This document shows, one piece after another, positions 58,203 to 64,000 of a DNA stretch of 64,000 nt (positions are counted from its first letter, which is position 1; each line of letters starts with the position of its first letter). This DNA comes from Thelonectria olida (taxonomy: Eukaryota; Ascomycota; Sordariomycetes; Hypocreales; Nectriaceae), in the NCBI GenBank assembly GCA_020736575.1, contig JAGPYM010000004.1:2790001-2854000 (forward strand), given 5' to 3'. The notes under the pieces were generated by a model. The model did not search any database and was not told the origin of the DNA. It worked only from the letters and a program-made list of their open reading frames with translations. The translations under genes were made by a program, and so were the position numbers.

Positions 58203-61083
58203 TTAGGGCTCATATTTCTCTTCAGTGTCTTCAGCCTTGTCGATACCATGTTCCTCACTCTCTTCAGTGCCCTCCACCTCAGCAGTGACACTACCCTCTT
58301 CACCATCTTCATCATCAGGGACCCCAGCAGTGGGCCAAGGGAATTCCAGCAAGAACTCATTCACATGCCAATAAGAAACCGAGGCAGACTCCATAGCCCG
58401 ACGTGTCCAGTCTAGTTGGCATCGCACCTCAGCAATGTCGCCCTGGAGGTCCTCGATTGCCAGTTCCCAGCTTCCGCCTTGGATGTAACTTCGTATTCCT
58501 CGATACCACTTGACGATGTCATCTCGATAGGACTTTTGATTTGTCTTTATAAGTGTGTCGAGGTGGGCACATGATGTCGATTCGTCTCTTTGCCCAGCTG
58601 CTTGTAGCAACTGCTCGGCGAGGCCAACTTCATGCGACAAGTTTTGTAATAGAGCGCTGAAGAACAGCTCCGCGAAAGCATCTTGAACTTGCGGGCTCGG
58701 CCTTCGAAGTCCCCCAACCATCTGCCAATCGCTGGCCTCCATTTGCCAGACAAATGCCGCCCACGGTGATCTTGCATTGGGGACGCAGAGCCTTGCGTCG
58801 ACGCCCTTGAGGTCCAAATAGATGAGATAGCGGATGACCTCAACGTCGCCATAAGCAGCGGCGAAGTGCAGGAGGTTCTTTCCAAAATTATCGATACATT
58901 CTATCGAAGCACCGGCTTCCACAAGAGCGCGTAACGCTGCCAAGTTGTTTTCAGATATGGCTCTGTGTACTGAGGTAAGTCCCTCCTTGTCTTGCGCATC
59001 AAGGTCGATGTGGTAGGTCCGTAGTAGACGCACCAAGTCTACGGCTTCGCACATGGCCACTCGCACGTTTAATGCAAGGCAATGTACCAACGTTCGGCCC
59101 ATGTCGTCGACTGTTTTTGCTGACGCTCCTGCAGCGAGCAATGTGCCAACTACTGCTGATCCTTCGTGTTGCACCGCGAAGTACAGAGCCGTCCTTCCAA
59201 ACGAGTCCTTCTGTTCCAGGCAGCTCCGACATCTCTTGTCCGCCAGGAGCAGTTGCATGCATTCCAGCGCGTTGTAAATGGCAGTCAGCATGAGGGGAGT
59301 GCATCCTTGCCAACTTGTGCAGTTGACATCGGCATTGGCAGCCATCAGCAACTCAAGGCCCTGGCTGTCATTCAACTGTGCCGCGAGATGAATCGGAGCA
59401 TTTCCCGTGTCGTCCATTTCGTCAATTGCCCAAGATTGCTCTCGCAGTGCTTGCTGCAATTCCGCAGTGTTTCTTTGTCTCACCGCCGAATGAATCTTTG
59501 TTGTGCCCTGCTCCAACCCATCATTGTCGTCAATATATGATCTCACAGTCATCAAAACGTGAGACTGCTCATCCGTCAAGTCCCGATAGTTTTCGAGGTA
59601 CCACTTCAGCATGTATCCAACTCTCCTACTTAACGTCAGCACGTTCCTATCGCGAATAGACTGGACACCGACCGAGGTAGCCCTTGCTTCGCTAATATGG
59701 TTTTCCAGAACCCCAGAAGAAGTCGCACGCTGTCAAGACGGTCAAAACCTAGGGCGTACTGTACCCAGTCATGTTAGCCAACAAATGAACCCATGGCCCA
59801 GTGCCACGACACATACTTCAATAAGGCCGTCTCCTCCCCCTCTAGAGTCGTCGGGAAAGTATGAGAATGCGTCTCCAAGCCTCTTTTCCAACACCCAAGG
59901 TGAGGCGATCAAGTTGAAGACGCTATCGTATGTGTCGAGTGTTCTTGCCGGTCTAAGTGACAAGTTCAGGGACGGCTGGCCATTATAAGCGGCCTGAAAT
60001 GAGACCATTCCGGCCCAAAGCCACTTTGGAAGTTGATACTCGAGCTTTATGGCGGCGTCTATGCCACCCTTGCAGGATGGTTCGTCACATGCCTTGTTTA
60101 ATCTGCCATTGATTCCTCTCAATTGCAAGAGCCAAGACCCCATCACAGGCTTCCCCCAGCGAGTGTTTTGGTACTCCTGTCGGTTCCAGTGACACCGACA
60201 CTGGCAATTTCGATCGCACGCCCGAGCTCCCAGTGGTTGCATGGGAGTGACCTGCATGAAACTGCGCTCTGTCCCTGAATGATTGTAACGACCATGAGCA
60301 TCGGGGATAGGCAAGGTCGACCGAAGAATCTCTGTCGTTTGGCTAGCATCGTCGGCGATTGATCCCCATTCGTTGTTGGGCTCGATCTCTTCGACTCGAC
60401 TTCCTTCAGTTGGTGGCTGAACAAGTACTTTATGAGAAAACTCTGGTGTCAAAGTCGCCTGCTGATGCGCGAATACGCAAAGTTTGACTTCCTCAAAGGA
60501 CCTAGTTCTTGTCAACCACCACGGAGCCCCTGCGGACTGTTGCACAATGACTTACGCCGCTTGACTTGCATGCAAGTTTCGAACCATTGACACGAGTCGA
60601 AATTGGATGGCAGTTTGTAAATCGGATTTAGTATCCCGAGCTTTATCCCTTAGACCCTCAATCGCTTGCCTTTCACATACCCATTTCCACTTCTTGAGCT
60701 TCAGCTTGAGGTCGCGTGTTCCATTTGTACATCGGTCCAGGATCTTATTGAGTTCTATCACAATCTCGCTCAATCGCATCGCCGTCTGTGCAATTAGAGG
60801 ATGCTCGTTGGGTCTGTTCATAGAAGGCTCGGGCGAGAATGGAAGAGCATTGTGCTTTGCTTCCAGTATGAAGGTATCGATCATGACGATCTAAATCTTA
60901 TTAGCGACTTCCGTGTCTTCTAGTGTAGTCTTGGAAATATCTTGCCTCTTTCTTGAGATCGTCACATTGTTGCTGAATCTCGCTGATATTTCGGAGCAAG
61001 TTGATGGCTTTGACAGTCGCCTCGAGACTTTGCGCGACGGCGATGGAGCTCGCCAAAGCTCCCAGAATCTCCAGGCCGGACAT
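58203..61083 (-). CDS. Ankyrin-repeat protein with fungal NLR-type N-terminus, no NACHT
   Basis: A minus-strand gene. The N-terminal exon from 61083 ([22 protein letters not shown]...) matches the helical N-terminal domain found in fungal NLR-like proteins. The next frame (about 60896/60884-60556) continues with a helical segment ([15 protein letters not shown]). Then come exons 60507-59817 and 59729-58203 (introns of 48 and 87 nt, both in frame). The centre has a Cys-rich patch ([20 protein letters not shown]) and a conserved block [12 protein letters not shown]. About six ankyrin repeats follow (for example [34 protein letters not shown]). The C-terminal tail is acidic. No NACHT or NB-ARC is present. 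The first junction (60.89-60.96 kb) could not be solved with a normal intron. Confidence 0.72.
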
Positions 61084-61599
61084 GAGGGCGTTTTCGCGCC
61101 AGCCTTTGCCATCAAGGCAAGAAGAATGCCACTGGCGTTTTGACTCTTTTCCCAGATGATGATGTCGGCTGGAGAGGCTCCCAGCCTGATCTGGGGAGAC
61201 GAACCTGAAGTGAGGGGACTCTGCCCAAGGCGGCTATGCAGTTCTGAGCCTCAATCATTGCTGCACAGCCTCACCAACGTAAAATAACCAATCAAGGATG
61301 CAGGTGCAGCGCGAGTAGCCAACCCAGCCACAGCTGGGAATATTAGCCCTGCTCATTCTTGAATGACGGCGCAGCAGGAATAGTCACTGTGTCGGGGGTC
61401 TGACACAAGAGAAATGGAAACAATCCGGAGAAAGTAACTTAGTTGGTTGAGGAGTGCAGTCTCGCCATCTCGTCTGTGTGACATCATGGTGTTTCTAGAC
61501 GTGGTTCAGCTAGAGGACTACGATAATCACTCTACCAGTAATAGGAATATATGGTAAAGAATCTTGTTATCCGACAAGGCTGGAATCTTTGTCTTATTC
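61084..61599. other. Intergenic region, ankyrin gene promoter
   Basis: This interval lies between two minus-strand genes. No coding signal detected. Confidence 0.5.
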
Positions 61600-62364
61600 C
61601 TAAAACGTCTCTTGTGCTGGCCTCATGTCCAACTCATGAATCCACAGCGAACTCGGCTGCTGAGACAGCCAAAGATACGTCCGCCCAACGCCCTCGGCCT
61701 CGATGCTCTTCCCCGTGCGTGTATCCTCGTTATCCTCGTCGATGATGCGCCCATTCGCAATGGCGTGGACGCACTGCACCCCGAATCGACTATGCTCCTT
61801 GGCCACAGCCTGAGCCACCATCCTCGACGCCGCCCGCGATGCGCCGTACGCCGCGTACCCAGAGTTGGTCCGCATCGCGCCCAACGTCCCGGTGAAAATA
61901 ATAGTGCCCTTCTTCGCCCCGTTCGTCTCGGAAAGTAATGTTTGTCCGCCGTTTTGCGCATACATCATCTTGAGCGCCTCTTGGGCAAAAGCGAAAGAGC
62001 CCGTGGTATACGTCTGCAGGCTATCGCCAAAGGCTTCCGCCGTCTGGTCCAGGAACGGCGTCTTGTTGCTGTGCTTGACATGGTAGATGGCGAGCTTGAG
62101 CTTGAGATCTTTGAAGTCTGGGTGGTTGGCGATGTCTTTGAAAGTGCGACGCAGATTCTCAGGGTTTGTGTCGGTTGGAAATGCATTCAAAACACCCCCC
62201 GAAGACTCCTTCAGTGAGGAGCAGAGGGACGTTAGGTTGTCGGCATTTCGAGCGAGAAGGGCGACGGCAAGATTCCCCTGGGTAGGACTAGCAAGGACTC
62301 TGGCGATGCCCGCACCAGAGGTTGGACCGGCGCCAATGAGGATTGCAAGGCCTTGAGGCGCCAT
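61600..62364 (-). CDS. Short-chain dehydrogenase/reductase-like protein (YxxxR)
   Basis: An intronless gene for 254 residues. The N-terminal Rossmann loop is ILIGAGPTSGAGIARVLA, with the SDR glycine pattern, followed by VALLARNADNL. A strand ending TIIFTGTLGAMRT occupies the place of the catalytic Ser. The catalytic region reads YAAYGASRAASRMVAQAVAKE, so the usual Tyr-x3-Lys is Tyr-x3-Arg, and the conserved NNAG is also absent. Activity is therefore uncertain: it could be an altered or non-catalytic member of a fungal SDR subgroup. The ATG at 62364 (MAPQGLA) begins the Rossmann fold; an in-frame start at 62421 would only add leader-like sequence. Confidence 0.85.
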   Translation of the reverse strand: MAPQGLAILIGAGPTSGAGIARVLASPTQGNLAVALLARNADNLTSLCSSLKESSGGVLNAFPTDTNPENLRRTFKDIANHPDFKDLKLKLAIYHVKHSNKTPFLDQTAEAFGDSLQTYTTGSFAFAQEALKMMYAQNGGQTLLSETNGAKKGTIIFTGTLGAMRTNSGYAAYGASRAASRMVAQAVAKEHSRFGVQCVHAIANGRIIDEDNEDTRTGKSIEAEGVGRTYLWLSQQPSSLWIHELDMRPAQETF

Positions 62365-62990
62365 TGTACTGGGTTGAGAAGAGAGAAGGTGATGGTGAAG
62401 GACCTGATTCAACACTCGCACTGAGACTCCTCACGTCGCTTCTTATATGGACAAGACGCCGTTGCCATCGGACTTAGGTGGCAACGGCCTTAACCTTGTT
62501 GCTCATCTGACGATTTACTAAGAAACTGGACCCAATCATTGAAATGTTGTGAAGACTTCCGACTTCCGGTTGTATCATGACGCTGTTCAATGTTGTACCT
62601 GCACGCTAATGCAACCTGCTGACAGGTACCGGACGAGGACAGCAGGCGGGATATTCAGTCTTGGTGTTGACAATACAAAACAACCACGTCATGAACGAGT
62701 GGTTCGAGGGTAAACCTGTGCTGGCACCTAGTTACCAATCGATGTCTTTGAGTTGTCTTAGAAGCCTTGAGCTTTAGAGAATTATTAAACAAGCACACAC
62801 ATTAAAGACCTGTACATCGCAGGTCCGGCAGAAGTGAGCTGCCATCACCCCCGGCCTATTCCCGAGCATGTCGTGGCGGGGTACCTTGCATCTTGGTGAC
62901 TCTGGCTCGAATCTTTCAATTGGTCTGGATCATCAACCACTTCAACTCTGCAAACGAGAGGGTCGCTGGTAATCTCACTACAACGCTGCA
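62365..62990. other. Divergent promoter region, SDR and AlaX-like genes
   Basis: 626 bp between divergent start codons. No coding or RNA gene is supported. Confidence 0.5.
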
Positions 62991-63818
62991 ATGTCTTCGG
63001 AACCCCGCACGTTCCTGGCCTTCCAGCATGACGCAAAGCTATACAAGCTTGAAACAAAGGTCCTCTCGGTGCGCCCTTTCAACGACCTCGAGGAGGCCAA
63101 CCGCCAACTCTTCAAAGACGGCGACGAGGACGCTTATGTAATTGTGATTGAAAGGACAATCTTCCATCCTCAAGGCGGCGGCCAACCCTCTGATGTCGGC
63201 ACCATAACTGCCCCAGGCATCTCCTTTGATGTCGTGTCAGCGAGAATGGACCTTGTCCGAGATGGACAAGTCTTGCACTTTGGACGCTTCAAATCAGTGG
63301 CCGAGTCGGAAGCAAGAGCAACCCTCAACCAAGGAGATGCCGTTGAGCTGGCCATAGACGTCGAGAAGCGCTTACTCTTCTCACGCTTCCACACGGCCGG
63401 CCACGTCCTCGGCTCAGCCATCAGACATCTTCTCGAGAAGGAAATCGAGGGCTTCGACGAGCTCAAGGCCTCCCACTTTCCCGACTCCGCGTCGTGTGAG
63501 TTCCAAGGCCTTATCGAGGGAAGGTACAAGGCCCCGATCCAAGCGCGAGTCGACGAGTACGTGGCCGCCAAGATGCCCGTCGAGGTCGACTGGTGGGACG
63601 AGGACGACTTCCGGAGCCACGGCCTCGAGCGTCTGATTCCAGATCGCAGCCTGGCGCCCCCCGGCGAAAAGTTCCGCGTCGTCCACATTGTCGGCGCCGA
63701 AGTGTACCCCTGCGGAGGGACGCACGTCGACACGACCGACTTGTGCGGCGAGACGACGGTTCGGAAGATTTCGAGGAGCAAGGGTACATCGCGAGTCAGC
63801 TACACGGTGAAACGGTAG
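62991..63818 (+). CDS. AlaX-like alanyl-tRNA editing protein
   Basis: An intronless gene for 275 residues, homologous to the free-standing editing domain of alanyl-tRNA synthetase, which removes serine or glycine wrongly attached to tRNA-Ala. The catalytic zinc site is complete: HTAGH within SRFHTAGHVLGSAI, and CGGTH in VYPCGGTHVDTTDL. The N-terminal beta-barrel shows ERTIFHPQGGGQPSDVGTI, the usual start of the AlaX fold. There is no synthetase or tRNA-binding domain. The ATG at 62991 is followed directly by conserved sequence. Probably cytosolic. Confidence 0.92.
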   Translation: MSSEPRTFLAFQHDAKLYKLETKVLSVRPFNDLEEANRQLFKDGDEDAYVIVIERTIFHPQGGGQPSDVGTITAPGISFDVVSARMDLVRDGQVLHFGRFKSVAESEARATLNQGDAVELAIDVEKRLLFSRFHTAGHVLGSAIRHLLEKEIEGFDELKASHFPDSASCEFQGLIEGRYKAPIQARVDEYVAAKMPVEVDWWDEDDFRSHGLERLIPDRSLAPPGEKFRVVHIVGAEVYPCGGTHVDTTDLCGETTVRKISRSKGTSRVSYTVKR

Positions 63819-64000
63819 ACAAAACAGCAATTCGTGTAAAAAGAAACATGGCCATCATGAGACAGGCTACGGGGAATTTTGACAAAGTCAATGAGCGCCA
63901 AGCGAGTCGGGACTTTTCTGGTTCCGGATACGCCGTACATACACTTCAGCCATTTCTCGAGTTCAAGGTATCAGATCAGGGTCAACTAGACAGCGGAAAG
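63819..64000. other. 3' flank of the AlaX-like gene to window end
   Basis: 182 bp after the AlaX-like stop codon with no feature I can support. Confidence 0.5.

Overview
The window is nuclear DNA of a filamentous ascomycete, most likely a Sordariomycete. The evidence is short GT-AG introns (about 45-75 nt) with CTNAC branch sites, single-copy fungal genes (TRAPPC10/Trs130, NatB Mdm20, Cdc43, Ilm1, Cox23), Zn2Cys6 regulators, a PDR-type ABC transporter, and an ankyrin protein of the NLR-like fungal type. I cannot name the species. Exon structures were built by hand from frame, splice signals and family conservation.

Left part (1-20 kb): the 3' part of a TRAPPII subunit gene; a possible gene remnant; a tRNA-Thr(CGU); a short coiled-coil (SCOC/DUF2205-like) protein; then about 8 kb (7.7-15.7 kb) with no gene I can support, which carries a perfect 12-nt inverted repeat with a second hairpin nested in it. 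After that come an O-methyltransferase, a TMEM205/DUF4149-like membrane protein and a dynamin-family GTPase.

Middle (20.9-44 kb): a short-chain dehydrogenase that is frame-broken and lacks an ATG; a regulator with a C2H2 finger, a C2HC finger and a Zn2Cys6 cluster; and, divergent from it, a complex I PSST/NDUFS7-like subunit that looks like a diverged copy. A PI-PLC follows, then an RBR E3 ligase with a 12-nt tandem repeat in its leader, a CAMK-like kinase, Ilm1, the GGTase-I beta subunit, Cox23 and NatB Mdm20.

Right part (44-64 kb): a Zn2Cys6 regulator with a 24-nt microexon, divergent from a full-size PDR ABC transporter across a 605-bp region dense in CGG/TCCGG; a cysteine-rich single-pass membrane protein; an allantoate-permease-like MFS transporter; a small cysteine-free secreted protein; an ankyrin protein with a fungal NLR-type N-terminus but no NACHT; an SDR with Arg in place of the catalytic Lys; and an AlaX-like tRNA-editing protein.

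Most genes are housekeeping. The accessory-looking parts are the regulator/complex I copy/SDR group at 20.9-25.1 kb, the regulator/ABC pair at 44.3-51.9 kb, and the MFS, secreted and ankyrin genes at 54.5-61.1 kb.
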